Counted from the first letter of the stretch, positions 1 to 12,601 are shown. The stretch: 64,000 nucleotides of DNA from Pseudomonas resinovorans NBRC 106553 (GCF_000412695.1 NC_021499.1:5394001-5458000), one strand, 5' to 3'. Numbers and translations: made by a program. Notes: generated from the letters alone by a model not told the origin.

Positions 1-303
1 TCGCCTGCTGGCAGCGCCATCCGCGTGCGCAGCGAAGCCTCGGAGCACACCGTGGACCTGGTCGTCGAGGACGAAGGCAGCGGCATTCCGAAGGCGATCA
101 TGGACCGCCTGTTCGAACCATTCTTCACCACCAAGGACCCAGGGAAAGGGACCGGCCTTGGCCTTGCACTGGTCTATTCGATCGTGGAAGAGCATTATGG
201 ACAGATAACCATCGAAAGCCCGGCAGACTCCGAGCACCAGCGCGGCACCCGAATCAGGGTGACGCTGCCTCGTTTTGTCGAAGCGACATCCGCCGTGAGC
301 TGA
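1..303 (+). CDS. cbrA: Sensor histidine kinase CbrA, C-terminal end (partial)
   Basis: This is the 3' end of a gene that begins before the window; frame 1 is open from base 1 to the TGA at 301-303. The visible part is the end of a histidine-kinase ATPase domain: a G1-type box (DEGSGIP), then [21 protein letters not shown], which covers the F box and G2 box. The cbrB response regulator follows 22 bp downstream, and CrcZ follows that, which is the cbrA-cbrB-crcZ order of Pseudomonas. CbrA is the membrane kinase that senses carbon/nitrogen status and phosphorylates CbrB. The transporter-like N-terminal half lies outside the window, so the name rests on the ATPase domain plus neighbours. Confidence 0.93.
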   Translation, partial: SPAGSAIRVRSEASEHTVDLVVEDEGSGIPKAIMDRLFEPFFTTKDPGKGTGLGLALVYSIVEEHYGQITIESPADSEHQRGTRIRVTLPRFVEATSAVS

Positions 304-325
304 GACCGTCTAGAGAGCCGAATTA

Positions 326-1753
<1,428 letters not shown>

Positions 1754-1798
1754 GTGCTCGCGCCGGTGACATTCCGGGAACGAATTCGGTTCCCGGGC

Positions 1799-1825
1799 TG
1801 TTACCCCACCTAACATCGCGTAACA
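1799..1825 (+). promoter_or_regulatory. Probable CbrB upstream activating site for crcZ
   Basis: A palindrome TGTTAC-N15-GTAACA (arms 1799-1804 and 1820-1825) lies about 100 bp upstream of the crcZ sigma-54 promoter. This is a normal distance for an NtrC-type activator. The half-sites match the TGTTAC/GTAACA type reported for CbrB in Pseudomonas. Its role is inferred from position and symmetry. Confidence 0.75.
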
Positions 1826-1864
1826 AAGCCGGGTTCAAAGGTAACGAAAACCCGGCTTTTTTTT
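1825..1864 (+). terminator. Rho-independent terminator of cbrB
   Basis: AAGCCGGGTT pairs with AACCCGGCTT around a loop of about 13 nt and is followed by a run of eight T. It directly abuts the CbrB palindrome and separates cbrB transcription from crcZ. Confidence 0.85.
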
Positions 1865-1921
1865 GCCCCCCGCCCAACCCCGCACCACCGCAAACCCTTG
1901 ATTTACAAGGAATCGCAAAAG

Positions 1922-1938
1922 TTGGCACGGCATCTGCT
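1922..1938 (+). promoter_or_regulatory. Sigma-54 promoter of crcZ
   Basis: The sequence TTGGCACGGCATCTGCT matches the -24/-12 consensus (YTGGCACGRNNNTTGCW) at all but one of the fixed positions. It sits between the cbrB terminator and the A-rich sRNA, so transcription should start near base 1948. Confidence 0.9.
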
Positions 1939-1947
1939 TTATCTTTG

Positions 1948-2320
1948 GTACAACAACAATAACAAACGCTTAACCCCACAATAAAAACAAGACGTATCGA
2001 CTCCAGCACAATAAAAACAAGACAGCGGAGGCGCAGCTAACTGATTCTTTTGGAGAGGAGTTGCCCTTGGGGCCAGCCCCACAGCCAGGCAGAGAACAAC
2101 AAAAACTGCTTCCAAGCAGCGCCAGAACTGGTTGGGTCACGGAATGATCAAGGCACCATCAGCGTCCAAAGCAATCCGTTTGCTATTAACCCTCGATTGG
2201 AGGGCATGTCCAGAGGCGAAAGCCTGCTGGAGCGGGTCTAACAACAAAAACATCAAGCCCAACACAATAAAAACAAAGCACGCACCAATTTTGGGGGGGA
2301 GCTTCGGCTCCCCCAGTAGC
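1948..2320 (+). ncRNA. crcZ: Small RNA CrcZ (Hfq/Crc-sequestering regulator)
   Basis: CrcZ is a roughly 400-nt non-coding RNA that sequesters Hfq/Crc and so relieves carbon catabolite repression. Here about 370 nt lie between the sigma-54 promoter and a GC-rich hairpin at 2295-2314. The region has no credible coding frame but carries repeated A-rich CA motifs: ACAACAACAATAACAA near 1950-1965, the same 17-mer CACAATAAAAACAAGAC at 1977-1993 and again at 2007-2023, AACAACAAAAAC at 2095-2105, AACAACAAAAAC near 2240-2251, and CACAATAAAAACAAAG at 2263-2278. The position between cbrB and pcnB is that of crcZ in other pseudomonads. The 5' end is inferred from the promoter and the 3' end from the hairpin. 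Confidence 0.92.
2295..2314 (+). terminator. 3' hairpin of CrcZ
   Basis: GGGGGAGC-TTCG-GCTCCCCC forms an 8-bp stem with a stable UUCG tetraloop. The T-run after it is poor (AGTAGCTTTA), so this may act as terminator plus 3' stabiliser. Confidence 0.7.
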
Positions 2321-2448
2321 TTTACCTCCCTCAGCTTTGCCTCCTTTCAGACGTTTTCTTCAACATCCCCCCTCCCAGTGCTAGAATCCGCGGCCATCGT
2401 GCGTCCATATCCCTTTCTGGCCGACCATTCCGCAAAACAGTGCATCCC

Positions 2449-3852
2449 ATGCTGAAGAAGCTGTTCCAGTCTTTCCGTTCTCCCCTTCGCCGCGCGCAAC
2501 ATCCGCGCAGCACACCCGAAGTACTGGGCAACAATCAGCATTCGCTGCGTCGTGGCGAGATCAGCCGCAACGCCGTGGTGGTGGTCGAGCGCCTGCAACG
2601 CGCCGGTTACCAGGCCTACCTGGTCGGTGGTTGCGTCCGTGACCTGCTGCTGGACCTGCGCCCCAAGGATTTCGACGTGGCCACCAATGCCACCCCCGAG
2701 CAGGTGCGTGCCGAGTTCCGCAACGCCCGGGTGATCGGTCGCCGCTTCAAGCTGGCCCATGTGCAGTTCGGCCGCGAGATCATCGAGGTCGCCACCTTCC
2801 GCGCCAACCACCCCCAGGGTGACGAAGAGGAGAACAGCAACCAGTCCTCGCGCAACGAAAGCGGCCGCATCCTGCGCGACAACGTCTATGGCAGCCTGGA
2901 AGACGACGCCCAGCGCCGCGACTTCACCATCAATGCGCTGTACTACGATCCCAGCAGCGAGCGCATCCTCGATTACGCCCACGGCGTACACGACATCCGT
3001 AACCGCCTGGTGCGGCTGATCGGCATTCCCGAGCAGCGTTACCAGGAGGATCCGGTGCGCATGCTGCGGGCCGCGCGCTTCGCCGCCAAGCTCGGCTTCG
3101 AGATCGAGAAGCACAGCGCCGCGCCGATCCGCGAACTGGCCCCGATGCTGCGCGAGATCCCCTCGGCGCGCCTGTTCGACGAAGTGCTCAAGCTGTTCCT
3201 CGGCGGCAAGGCCGAGCGCACCTTCGAGCTGCTGGTCGAGTACGACCTCTACGCACCGCTGTTCCCGGCCAGCGCCGCTGCCCTCAAGCGCAATCCCCAG
3301 TACACCGGCCAACTGATCCGCCAGGCCCTGATCAACACCGACGAGCGCATCCGCCAAGGTAAACCGGTCACCCCGGCCTTCCTCTTCGCCGCCCTGCTCT
3401 GGCCGGCACTGCCCGCCCGCGCAGCGCAGCTGCAGGAGCGCGGCATGGCGCCGATCCCGGCCATGCAGGAAGCGGCCCATGTGCTGATCATGGAACAAGT
3501 CCAGCGCACCGCCATTCCCAAGCGTTTCAGCATTCCGATCCGCGAGATCTGGGACATGCAGGAACGCCTGCCACGGCGTAGCGGCAAGCGTGCCGACCTG
3601 CTGCTGGAAAACCCGCGCTTCCGCGCCGGCTACGACTTCCTGCTGCTGCGCGAAAGCGCCGGCGAGGAAACCGACGGCCTGGGCGAGTGGTGGACCGATT
3701 ACCAGGACGCCAGTGACAGCCAGCGTCGCAACATGATCCGCGAGCTGAGCAACAAGGACGACCAGCCCGCTGGCCAGCGCCGCCGTCGCGGTGGCAGTCG
3801 CCGCCGCCGTGGTCCGCGCACCGATGGCGCCCCCGACACCTCGGGCGAGTGA
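2449..3852 (+). CDS. pcnB: Poly(A) polymerase I
   Basis: PcnB adds poly(A) tails to RNA 3' ends, which promotes decay. The nucleotidyltransferase head is clear: YLVGGCVRDLLLD and KDFDVATNATPEQV hold the substrate GG motif and the metal-binding Asp pair, followed by RRDFTINALYY and the RNA-binding region EDPVRMLRAARFAAKLGF. The C-terminus is very rich in Arg (RRRRGGSRRRRG), as usual for this family. I chose ATG at 2449 (MLKKLFQSF). A GTG at 2440 is also open and would add three residues; neither has a good Shine-Dalgarno. TAGAAT at 2383-2388 may be the -10 of its own promoter. The stop overlaps the folK region, so the two genes are likely co-transcribed. Confidence 0.96.
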   Translation: MLKKLFQSFRSPLRRAQHPRSTPEVLGNNQHSLRRGEISRNAVVVVERLQRAGYQAYLVGGCVRDLLLDLRPKDFDVATNATPEQVRAEFRNARVIGRRFKLAHVQFGREIIEVATFRANHPQGDEEENSNQSSRNESGRILRDNVYGSLEDDAQRRDFTINALYYDPSSERILDYAHGVHDIRNRLVRLIGIPEQRYQEDPVRMLRAARFAAKLGFEIEKHSAAPIRELAPMLREIPSARLFDEVLKLFLGGKAERTFELLVEYDLYAPLFPASAAALKRNPQYTGQLIRQALINTDERIRQGKPVTPAFLFAALLWPALPARAAQLQERGMAPIPAMQEAAHVLIMEQVQRTAIPKRFSIPIREIWDMQERLPRRSGKRADLLLENPRFRAGYDFLLLRESAGEETDGLGEWWTDYQDASDSQRRNMIRELSNKDDQPAGQRRRRGGSRRRRGPRTDGAPDTSGE

Positions 3853-3854
3853 TC

Positions 3855-4355
3855 ATGGAACGCGTCTACATCGGCCTCGGCAGCAACCTTGCCGAGCCCG
3901 TCAGCCAATTGCGCGGCGCCCTCGCGGCGCTGGGTGAACTGCCCGGCACGCGACTCGCCGCCGTGTCCTCGCTCTACGCCAGCGACCCCCTGGGCCCGCC
4001 GGACCAGCCCCGTTACGTCAATGCCGTGGCAGCCCTGGAAACCGAGCTCGCCCCTCTGGAACTGCTGGATGCCCTGCAGGCCATCGAGCTGGCGCAAGGT
4101 CGCGTCCGCAAGGACGAACGCTGGGGGCCGCGCACCCTGGACCTGGACATCCTGCTGTTCGGCCAGCGCCGCATCGACGAGCCCCGGCTGCAGGTTCCGC
4201 ATTACCACATGCATGCCCGCGCGTTCGTGCTCTATCCCCTGGCGGAGATCGCCGGCGAGCTGCAACTGCCCGACGGCCGCCCGCTGCAGAGCCTGCTGGA
4301 CGCCTGCCCCTTCGAAGGCCTCGAACGCCTTTCCGACCTGTCGGTAACGCCGTAA
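3855..4355 (+). CDS. folK: 2-amino-4-hydroxy-6-hydroxymethyldihydropteridine pyrophosphokinase
   Basis: A cytosolic folate-pathway enzyme that transfers pyrophosphate from ATP to the pterin substrate, giving the substrate for FolP. The 166-residue protein begins MERVYIGLGSN. It contains the HPPK signature RWGPRTLDLDILLFG with its metal-binding Asp residues, and the LQVPHYHMHARAFVLYPL segment. ATG at 3855 lies 2 bp after the pcnB stop; a GTG at 3849 overlapping pcnB is a weaker alternative. The pcnB-folK-panB-panC order is conserved in Pseudomonas. Confidence 0.96.
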   Translation: MERVYIGLGSNLAEPVSQLRGALAALGELPGTRLAAVSSLYASDPLGPPDQPRYVNAVAALETELAPLELLDALQAIELAQGRVRKDERWGPRTLDLDILLFGQRRIDEPRLQVPHYHMHARAFVLYPLAEIAGELQLPDGRPLQSLLDACPFEGLERLSDLSVTP

Positions 4356-4457
4356 CAGCTCGGTAACACCTGCAATTGACACCATGCCCCCCCATCGGGA
4401 CTATAAGCGTCCCGTTGCCCCGCGCCGGTGCAATCCGGCGCCGATGAGGACGTTTTC

Positions 4458-5258
4458 ATGCCTGATGTGACCCTGACCACCCTGCAAGAGCTCAAGCTGA
4501 AAGGCGAGAAGATCGCCATGCTGACAGCCTACGATGCCACCTTCGCCCAGGCTGCCTGCCAGGCGGGCGTCGATGTGCTGCTGGTGGGCGATTCCCTTGG
4601 CATGGTTCTGCAAGGCCATGACAGCACCCTGCCGGTCAGCGTGGCCGACATGGCCTACCACACCGCCGCGGTCAAACGCGGCAACCAGGGTGCGCTGATC
4701 ATCACCGACCTGCCCTTCATGGCCTACGCCAGCCTCGAGCAGACCTTCGCCAACAGCGCCCTGCTGATGCAGGCCGGCGCCCACATGGTGAAGCTGGAAG
4801 GCGCCGCCTGGCTGGCCGACCCGATCCGCCTGCTGGCCGAACGCGGCGTTCCGGTCTGCGCCCACCTGGGCCTGACCCCGCAAGCCGTGAACATCCTCGG
4901 CGGCTACAAGGTCCAGGGTCGCCAGGAAGCCCAGGCACGCCAACTGCGCGCCGACGCCATGGCCCTGGAGCAAGCGGGCGCGGCCATGCTGCTGCTGGAG
5001 TGCGTGCCCAGCGAACTGGCCGCCGAAATCACCCAGTCGGTGAAGATCCCGGTAATCGGCATCGGCGCCGGCAGCGCCACCGATGGCCAGGTACTGGTCC
5101 TGCACGACATGCTCGGCCTGTCCCTCACCGGCCGCGCCCCCAAGTTCGTGAAGAACTTCATGGAAGGCCAGAGCAACATCCAGGGCGCCCTGTCGGCCTA
5201 CGTCCAGGCCGTCAAGGACCTGTCCTTCCCCGCCGCCGAACACGGATTCTCCGCATGA
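4458..5258 (+). CDS. panB: 3-methyl-2-oxobutanoate hydroxymethyltransferase (ketopantoate hydroxymethyltransferase)
   Basis: First committed enzyme of pantothenate (vitamin B5, CoA) synthesis; it makes ketopantoate from 2-oxoisovalerate using methylene-tetrahydrofolate. The 266-residue protein shows the Mg-binding VGDSLGMV (Asp45), DLPFMAY, KLEGA, GLTPQAV and [10 protein letters not shown] motifs. ATG at 4458 follows TGAGGA at 4444-4449. A possible promoter lies upstream (TTGACA at 4376, TATAAG at 4402), but the spacing is long. The stop codon overlaps the panC start in an ATGA, so translation of the two genes is probably coupled. Confidence 0.97.
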   Translation: MPDVTLTTLQELKLKGEKIAMLTAYDATFAQAACQAGVDVLLVGDSLGMVLQGHDSTLPVSVADMAYHTAAVKRGNQGALIITDLPFMAYASLEQTFANSALLMQAGAHMVKLEGAAWLADPIRLLAERGVPVCAHLGLTPQAVNILGGYKVQGRQEAQARQLRADAMALEQAGAAMLLLECVPSELAAEITQSVKIPVIGIGAGSATDGQVLVLHDMLGLSLTGRAPKFVKNFMEGQSNIQGALSAYVQAVKDLSFPAAEHGFSA

Positions 5259-6115
5259 TCACCGTCAAGACCGTCCGCGAGTTGCGCGCCGCCGTCGCCC
5301 GTGCGCGCAGCGAAGGCAAGCGCATCGGCTTCGTGCCCACCATGGGTAACCTTCACGCCGGGCACGTCGCCCTGGTGGAGAAGGCCAGCCAGCGCGCCGA
5401 TTTCGTGGTCGCCAGTATCTTCGTCAATCCGCTGCAGTTCGGGCCCAGCGAAGACCTGGCCAAGTACCCGCGCACCCTGGTGGCCGACCAGGAGAAGCTG
5501 GTCGCCGCCGGCTGCCACTTGCTGTTCCATCCGGACGTGGAAGAGATGTACCCCGACGGCATGGGCGGCCAGACCATCGTGAATGTCCCGCAAGTCTCCG
5601 ATGGCCTCTGTGGCGGCAGCCGCCCGGGGCACTTCGAAGGCGTCGCCACCGTGGTCAGCAAACTGTTCAACATGGTCCAGCCCGACCTCGCGATTTTCGG
5701 CGAGAAGGACTTCCAGCAACTGGCGGTGATCCGCAAGCTGGTACGCGACATGAACATGCCGATCCAGATCATCGGCGAGCCCACGTCCCGCGCCAGCGAC
5801 GGCCTGGCGCTGTCCTCGCGCAATGGTTACCTGGACGACGCCCAGCGCGCCGCCGCCCCGGCCCTGTATCGCACCCTGCAACAGATGGCCTCGGCCATCC
5901 GCGCCGGCCGCCGCGACTTCGCCGCGCTGGTGGAGGAAGGCCTGGCCGAGCTGGCCAACGCCGGTTTCCGTCCCGACTACCTGGAAGTCCGCGAAGCACT
6001 GAGCCTGCGCCCCGCCACGGAGCAGGACCAGCACCTGGTAATCCTGGGCGCCGCCTTCATGGGTAACACCCGCCTGATCGACAACCTTGCCTTCAATCTG
6101 CAAGCGCAAGCCTGA
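5255..6115 (+). CDS. panC: Pantothenate synthetase (pantoate-beta-alanine ligase)
   Basis: Joins pantoate and beta-alanine with ATP through a pantoyl-adenylate. The 286-residue protein begins [10 protein letters not shown]. It contains the HIGH-like nucleotide-binding motif HAGH at residues 34-37, the [10 protein letters not shown] substrate loop, GEKDFQQL and the KMSKS-like SSRNGYL. ATG at 5255 overlaps the panB stop by 4 bp. Its beta-alanine substrate is made by PanD, encoded 79 bp downstream. Confidence 0.97.
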   Translation: MITVKTVRELRAAVARARSEGKRIGFVPTMGNLHAGHVALVEKASQRADFVVASIFVNPLQFGPSEDLAKYPRTLVADQEKLVAAGCHLLFHPDVEEMYPDGMGGQTIVNVPQVSDGLCGGSRPGHFEGVATVVSKLFNMVQPDLAIFGEKDFQQLAVIRKLVRDMNMPIQIIGEPTSRASDGLALSSRNGYLDDAQRAAAPALYRTLQQMASAIRAGRRDFAALVEEGLAELANAGFRPDYLEVREALSLRPATEQDQHLVILGAAFMGNTRLIDNLAFNLQAQA

Positions 6116-6194
6116 CCAATGCCGCCGCAGCCTTGAACCCCCCAGGGGGTTCGGGCAAACTCTGCCGCCGCCCGCATCCTGACGAGGAAACGCC

Positions 6195-6575
6195 ATGCAC
6201 GCCATCATGCTCAAGGCCAAACTGCACCGCGCAGAAGTGACCCACGCCGTGCTCGACTACGAAGGTTCCTGCGCCATCGATGGTGACTGGCTCGACCTGT
6301 CCGGGATCCGCGAGTACGAACAGATCCAGATCTACAACGTCGACAACGGCGAGCGTTTCACCACCTACGCCATCCGCGCCGAGAACGGCTCGCGGATGAT
6401 CTCGGTGAACGGCGCCGCGGCGCACAAGGCCAAGGTCGGTGATCGCGTGATCATCTGCGCCTACGCCCACTACAGCGAGGCGGAACTGGCCAATTTCAAA
6501 CCGCGTATGCTGTACATGGCTCCGGGCAATGAACTCAGCCATACCAGCAACGCGATTCCGGTCCAGGTAGCCTGA
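6195..6575 (+). CDS. panD: Aspartate 1-decarboxylase precursor
   Basis: Makes beta-alanine from L-aspartate. It is translated as an inactive proenzyme that cleaves itself at a Gly-Ser bond to create the pyruvoyl cofactor. The cleavage site is visible as YEGSCAID, so Ser25 becomes the pyruvoyl group. Length (126 residues) is normal. GAGGAAA precedes ATG 6195. A GC-rich inverted repeat lies in the panC-panD gap near 6135-6150, and a terminator follows the gene, closing the pan cluster. Confidence 0.97.
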   Translation: MHAIMLKAKLHRAEVTHAVLDYEGSCAIDGDWLDLSGIREYEQIQIYNVDNGERFTTYAIRAENGSRMISVNGAAAHKAKVGDRVIICAYAHYSEAELANFKPRMLYMAPGNELSHTSNAIPVQVA

Positions 6576-6597
6576 CACCGGAACGCAGGATGACCCG

Positions 6598-6622
6598 AAG
6601 CCCGGATATTTCCGGGCTTTTT
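6598..6622 (+). terminator. Rho-independent terminator after panD
   Basis: AAGCCCGGA-TATT-TCCGGGCTT followed by a T-run, 23 bp after the panD stop and 24 bp before pgi. Confidence 0.88.
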
Positions 6623-6645
6623 CATAAGTCGCACACAGGTACGCC

Positions 6646-8310
6646 ATGGATCACCACCTGACGCCGCTCGATGTCACCCAACTGCCCAGCTGGAACGCGC
6701 TCCACCAGCATCGCCAGGACCTGGCCGGCTTCAACCTGCGCCAGGCGTTCAGCGACGACCCCGAGCGCTTCAGGCAATTCAGCCACAGCGCCTGTGGCCT
6801 GCTGCTGGATTTCTCGAAGAACCTGGTGCGCACCGACACCCTGGAGCTGCTGGTCAAGCTGGCCGAGGAAGCCCAGCTCGGCGACGCCATCAAGGCCATG
6901 TTCCGTGGCGATGTGATCAACGCCTCCGAGCGCCGCCCGGCGCTGCACACGGCCCTGCGTCGGCCCATCGGCGACAAGGTGCGGGTGGACGGCGTCGATG
7001 TGATGCCCGAGGTGCACCGCGTGCTGCACCAGATGACCGAGCTGGTGGGCTACGTGCACAACGGCCTGTGGCGCGGCTACACCGAGAAGCCCATCACCGA
7101 CGTGGTGAACATCGGCATCGGTGGCTCCTTCCTCGGCCCGCAGCTGGTCTCCGAAGCCCTGCTGCCCTTCGCCCAGAAAGGCGTGCGTTGCCACTACCTG
7201 GCGAACATCGACGGCAGCGAATTCCGCGAACTGGCGTGCCGCCTGAACGCCGAGACCACCCTGTTCATCGTCTCCAGCAAGTCCTTCGGCACCCTGGAAA
7301 CCCTGAAGAACGCCCAGGCCGCCCGCGCCTGGTACCTGGCCCAGGGTGGCAGCGAAGAGGAGCTCTACCGGCACTTCATCGCCGTTTCCAGCAACAAGGA
7401 AGCGGCGATCGCCTTCGGCATCCGCGAAGAGAACATCTTCCCGATGTGGGACTGGGTCGGCGGGCGCTACTCGCTGTGGTCCGCCATCGGCCTGCCGATC
7501 GCCATGTCCATCGGCATCTCCAACTTCAAGGAGCTGCTGTCCGGCGCCTACAGCATGGACCAGCACTTCCAGACCACGCCCTTCGAGCGCAACATCCCGG
7601 TGATCCTCGGCCTGCTGGGCGTCTGGTACGGCGACTTCTGGGGCGCCCATAGCCACGCGATCCTGCCGTACGATTACTACCTGCGTAACTTCACCGACCA
7701 CCTGCAGCAGCTGGACATGGAATCCAACGGCAAGAGCGTGCGCCAGGACGGCAGCCCCGTCAGCGCCGGCACCGGTCCGGTGATCTGGGGCGGCGTAGGC
7801 TGCAACGGCCAGCATGCCTACCACCAGTTGCTGCACCAGGGCACCCAGCTGATCCCGGCGGACTTCATCGTCCCGGTTTCCAGCTACAACCCGGTCGCCG
7901 ACCACCATCAGTGGCTGTTCGCCAACTGCCTGTCCCAGAGCCAGGCGCTGATGCTCGGCAAGTCCCACGAGGAAGCCGAGGCCGAGCTGCGCGCCAAGGG
8001 CCTGCCGGAAGACGAGGTGCAGCGCCTGGCGCCGCACAAGGTGGTCCCCGGCAACCGCCCGAGCAACACCCTGGTGATGGAACGCATCAGCCCACGCCGC
8101 CTGGGTGCGCTGATCGCCATGTACGAACACAAGGTCTACGTGCAAAGCGTGCTCTGGGGCATCAACGCCTTCGACCAGTGGGGAGTGGAACTAGGCAAGG
8201 AGTTGGGCAAGGGCGTCTACTCGCGCCTCACCGGCCAGGACGAAGCCCTGGCCGAGGACGGCTCGACCCAGGGCCTGATCGACTTCTTCCGCGCGCGCCA
8301 TCGCGGCTGA
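6646..8310 (+). CDS. pgi: Glucose-6-phosphate isomerase
   Basis: Interconverts glucose 6-phosphate and fructose 6-phosphate; in pseudomonads this mainly serves gluconeogenesis and sugar-nucleotide synthesis. The 554-residue protein carries the family signatures: [21 protein letters not shown] (phosphate-binding), [12 protein letters not shown] with the catalytic-region residues, and [11 protein letters not shown] near the C-terminus. It follows the panD terminator closely, so it probably has its own promoter in the short gap or is read through. A REP-like inverted repeat follows. Confidence 0.97.
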   Translation: MDHHLTPLDVTQLPSWNALHQHRQDLAGFNLRQAFSDDPERFRQFSHSACGLLLDFSKNLVRTDTLELLVKLAEEAQLGDAIKAMFRGDVINASERRPALHTALRRPIGDKVRVDGVDVMPEVHRVLHQMTELVGYVHNGLWRGYTEKPITDVVNIGIGGSFLGPQLVSEALLPFAQKGVRCHYLANIDGSEFRELACRLNAETTLFIVSSKSFGTLETLKNAQAARAWYLAQGGSEEELYRHFIAVSSNKEAAIAFGIREENIFPMWDWVGGRYSLWSAIGLPIAMSIGISNFKELLSGAYSMDQHFQTTPFERNIPVILGLLGVWYGDFWGAHSHAILPYDYYLRNFTDHLQQLDMESNGKSVRQDGSPVSAGTGPVIWGGVGCNGQHAYHQLLHQGTQLIPADFIVPVSSYNPVADHHQWLFANCLSQSQALMLGKSHEEAEAELRAKGLPEDEVQRLAPHKVVPGNRPSNTLVMERISPRRLGALIAMYEHKVYVQSVLWGINAFDQWGVELGKELGKGVYSRLTGQDEALAEDGSTQGLIDFFRARHRG

Positions 8311-8329
8311 GCCAGCCCCGGCGAGTGAT

Positions 8330-8372
8330 TTCGCTCCTGCACCCGTAGGAGCGAATTCATTCGCGATTCGTT
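8330..8372 (+). repeat. Short REP-like inverted repeat
   Basis: TTCGCTCCT (8330-8338) pairs with AGGAGCGAA (8347-8355), followed by TTCATTCGCG. It lies between the convergent genes pgi and the AraC-family regulator, so it may double as a transcription stop. Related GCGAATTCATTCGC sequence recurs near 62.0 kb. Confidence 0.6.
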
Positions 8373-8376
8373 CCAC

Positions 8377-9351
8377 CTAGCGGCAGAACCGCTGCCGATA
8401 TTCACTCGGCGTCACCCCCAGGGCCTGGACGAAGGCCCGGCGCAGGTTGTACTCGCTGCCGAACCCGGTCTTCTGCGCCGTGCGCTTGAGCGATGTCGCG
8501 CCCGCCTCCAGCAGCCGACACGCTTCCTCCAGACGTAACTGCATCAGCAACCGGGCCGGTGTTACCCCCAGTTCCGCCTGGCAATGCCGATGCAGGCTGC
8601 GCGGTGACATCGCCGCCTGGAGCGCCAGCGTCTCGATATCCAGGGTTTCGTGCAGGCGGCCGCGCAACCAGTGGACCAGTTGCTCCAATACGCCACCGGC
8701 AGGTGCCTGCTGGGCCAGCAACTCGGCGCTGAATTGCCGCTGGCCACCTGGCCGGCGCAGGTACATCACCAGCCCCTTGGCCACCTGCAACGACACCGGC
8801 CTCCCATGGTCCTCCTCCACCAGGCTCAGGCACAGGTCCATGCCGGCGGTAACACCGGCCGAGCTGTAGAAGCGCCCGTCGCGCACGAACAACGCGTCTT
8901 CCTGCACCAGCAGCTTGGGGAACAGCCGCTGCAGCAACGGGGCGTACTTCCAGTGGGTGACCACGGGACGGCCATCCAGCAAGCCCGCCTGCGCCAGCAA
9001 AAAGGCCCCCGTGCACACCGAGCCGCAGCGCGCCACCCGGGGCACCGCCTCCTTGAGCCAGCGCGCCAGTCGACCCTGCCCCATCGCCCGCTGCACGCCG
9101 TAGCCACCGGCTACCAGCAAGGTGCTGCCGGCCAGGTCGGCCGGTTCCGGCAGGGCCTCGCTCATCAACTCGAGCCCGGTGCTGGAACGCACCAGCCCGC
9201 CCTCGGCGGAGATGCCCTGCAGCACATAGGCCGCCCCCGCTGCCCTTGGCAGGTGTTCGGTCACGGCGGCGAACACCTCCGCCGGACCGCTGGCATCCAG
9301 CAGTTGGAAATCGGGAAACACCAGCAGCAGCACGCGATGGGGTTGCGCCAT
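8377..9351 (-). CDS. GlxA-family AraC-type transcriptional regulator
   Basis: A 324-residue regulator with an N-terminal DJ-1/PfpI-like sensor domain (about 1-170; CTGAFLLAQAGLLDGRPVVT) and a C-terminal AraC DNA-binding domain (about 225-322; LALQAAMSPRSLHRHCQAELG and TGFGSEYNLRRAF). Relatives include regulators of arginine, carnitine and quaternary-amine catabolism, but no ligand can be assigned here. I chose ATG at 9351 (MAQPHRVLLL), since the residues upstream do not resemble the family. It is divergent from a secreted DJ-1/PfpI protein whose core resembles its own sensor domain, which suggests that gene as its target. Confidence 0.88.
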   Translation of the reverse strand: MAQPHRVLLLVFPDFQLLDASGPAEVFAAVTEHLPRAAGAAYVLQGISAEGGLVRSSTGLELMSEALPEPADLAGSTLLVAGGYGVQRAMGQGRLARWLKEAVPRVARCGSVCTGAFLLAQAGLLDGRPVVTHWKYAPLLQRLFPKLLVQEDALFVRDGRFYSSAGVTAGMDLCLSLVEEDHGRPVSLQVAKGLVMYLRRPGGQRQFSAELLAQQAPAGGVLEQLVHWLRGRLHETLDIETLALQAAMSPRSLHRHCQAELGVTPARLLMQLRLEEACRLLEAGATSLKRTAQKTGFGSEYNLRRAFVQALGVTPSEYRQRFCR

Positions 9352-9454
9352 GGGGAACACCCGTGAAGTGGATTGGCAGTTATTCACTGATAGCTGTCAT
9401 TCGTGACATTCGCTCGCACGCCAGACTGGCTTCCACTGCCCCTGGAGAATGCCC

Positions 9455-10504
9455 ATGCGCGCCTTCCTGCTGGTCCTCACGCTGCTGGCCCCCCTGCTCG
9501 CCTTCGGGGAGGATGCCGACCCCATCCAGCCCTACCAGCCGCGCTTCGGCCGCGAACAACCGCTGGTGGCCGTGGTGGGCGAGAACCGCATGACCGAACT
9601 GGTGGACTTCCTGGTGCCCTTCGGCCTGCTCAGCCGCGCCAACGTGGCCGAGGTGCTCGCCCTGTCCACCGGCGATGGCCCGGTGCAGCTGATGCCGGCA
9701 CTGAAGGTCCGCGCCCAGGCCACCACTGCCGAATTCGAGCGACGTTATCCACAGGGCGCCGACTACCTGATAGTCCCCGCCGTGCACCATAGCGACGATC
9801 CGCTCCTCACCGCCTTCGTCGCCCGCCAGGCCGCCAAGGGCGCCACCCTGGTGGGCATCTGCGATGGTGTATTGGTGCTGGGACACGCCGGCCTGCTCCA
9901 CGGTCGCCGGGCCACCGGGCACTGGTACTCGCAGGCCAGGCGCGAAGCGGACTTTCCCGACACCCGCTGGCAGGTCGACCGCCGCTATGTGGCGGATGGC
10001 AAGCTGGTGACCAGCTCCGGGGTAAGCGCCGCGCTGCCGGTGTCCCTGGCCCTGGTGGAAGCCATCGCCGGACCGGCCAAGGCCGCCAGCCTGGCGCGCG
10101 AGATCGGCCTCGGGGACTGGTCGCCACGGCACGACAGCCAGGCCTTCGCCTTCGGTGCTGACGGCTACCTCACCGCAGCCGGCAACTACCTTGCCTTCTG
10201 GCGCCACGAAAGCCTGGCCCTGCCACTGCAACCGGACCTGGACGAAGCCACCCTGGCCCTGCGCGCCGACGCCTGGGCACGCAGCTGGCGCACCAGCGTG
10301 CTGGCCACCGGGAGCGGCCCCGTGCGCAGCCTGCATGGCCTGACCCTGCTGCCCGACGCCGCGCCTGCAAGCCTCGCGCCCCTGCCCGGCGCAGAGGCGG
10401 CGGCCGGCCACGCGCTGGACGAGGCTCTGGACGGCATCGCCACGCGCTATGGCGCCGGCACCGCCGCCTTCGTCGCCACGCAGCTGGAATATCCCCGCAA
10501 CTGA
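9455..10504 (+). CDS. Secreted DJ-1/PfpI-family protein
   Basis: A 349-residue protein with an N-terminal signal peptide ([19 protein letters not shown]) and a DJ-1/PfpI glutamine-amidotransferase-like fold. The nucleophile-elbow cysteine is in [15 protein letters not shown], followed by HGRRATGHW, the pattern also found in GlxA-type sensor domains. About 120 C-terminal residues have no recognisable motif. ATG 9455 has a GGAG at 9444-9447 at normal spacing; the in-frame ATG at 9449 is too close to it. It lies divergent to the GlxA-type regulator. Export implies a periplasmic role, perhaps ligand binding or hydrolysis; the substrate is unknown. Confidence 0.8.
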   Translation: MRAFLLVLTLLAPLLAFGEDADPIQPYQPRFGREQPLVAVVGENRMTELVDFLVPFGLLSRANVAEVLALSTGDGPVQLMPALKVRAQATTAEFERRYPQGADYLIVPAVHHSDDPLLTAFVARQAAKGATLVGICDGVLVLGHAGLLHGRRATGHWYSQARREADFPDTRWQVDRRYVADGKLVTSSGVSAALPVSLALVEAIAGPAKAASLAREIGLGDWSPRHDSQAFAFGADGYLTAAGNYLAFWRHESLALPLQPDLDEATLALRADAWARSWRTSVLATGSGPVRSLHGLTLLPDAAPASLAPLPGAEAAAGHALDEALDGIATRYGAGTAAFVATQLEYPRN

Positions 10505-10583
10505 GGGATCGGCTACGAAACTACATGGTCAACCCTTGTACGAGACGGCGGCTTGGGGGCACCCTTGTGGTTATCTCGGCCGC

Positions 10584-10595
10584 ACAACAACAAGG
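10584..10595 (+). promoter_or_regulatory. Candidate Hfq/Crc-binding CA motif at the acs ribosome binding site
   Basis: ACAACAACAAGG overlaps the AAGGA-type ribosome binding site just upstream of ATG 10603. A-rich AAnAAnAA tracts at this place are the known targets of Hfq/Crc translational repression in Pseudomonas. The role here is inferred from sequence and position. Confidence 0.6.
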
Positions 10596-10602
10596 ACCCG
10601 CC

Positions 10603-12540
<1,938 letters not shown>

Positions 12541-12549
12541 GGCCCGCCA

Positions 12550-12582
12550 AGGCGCCAGCCCCCACCGGGGGCTTGCGCCTTT
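12550..12582 (+). terminator. Terminator after the acetyl-CoA synthetase gene
   Basis: AGGCGC...GCCCCC-ACC-GGGGGC...GCGCCTTT forms a two-part GC-rich stem with a short T-run, between the acs stop and the DUF2236 gene. Confidence 0.7.
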
Positions 12583-12601
12583 CGCTTGGAAGCACCTCTC
12601 C

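Noticed and set aside
2050..2455. Short open frames in the cbrB-pcnB gap
   Set aside because: They lie in CrcZ; there is no ribosome binding site, and the A-rich repeats explain the sequence better as RNA.
4376..4407. Sigma-70 promoter before panB
   Set aside because: TTGACA and TATAAG are good boxes, but the 20-bp spacing is too long for me to list it as a feature.
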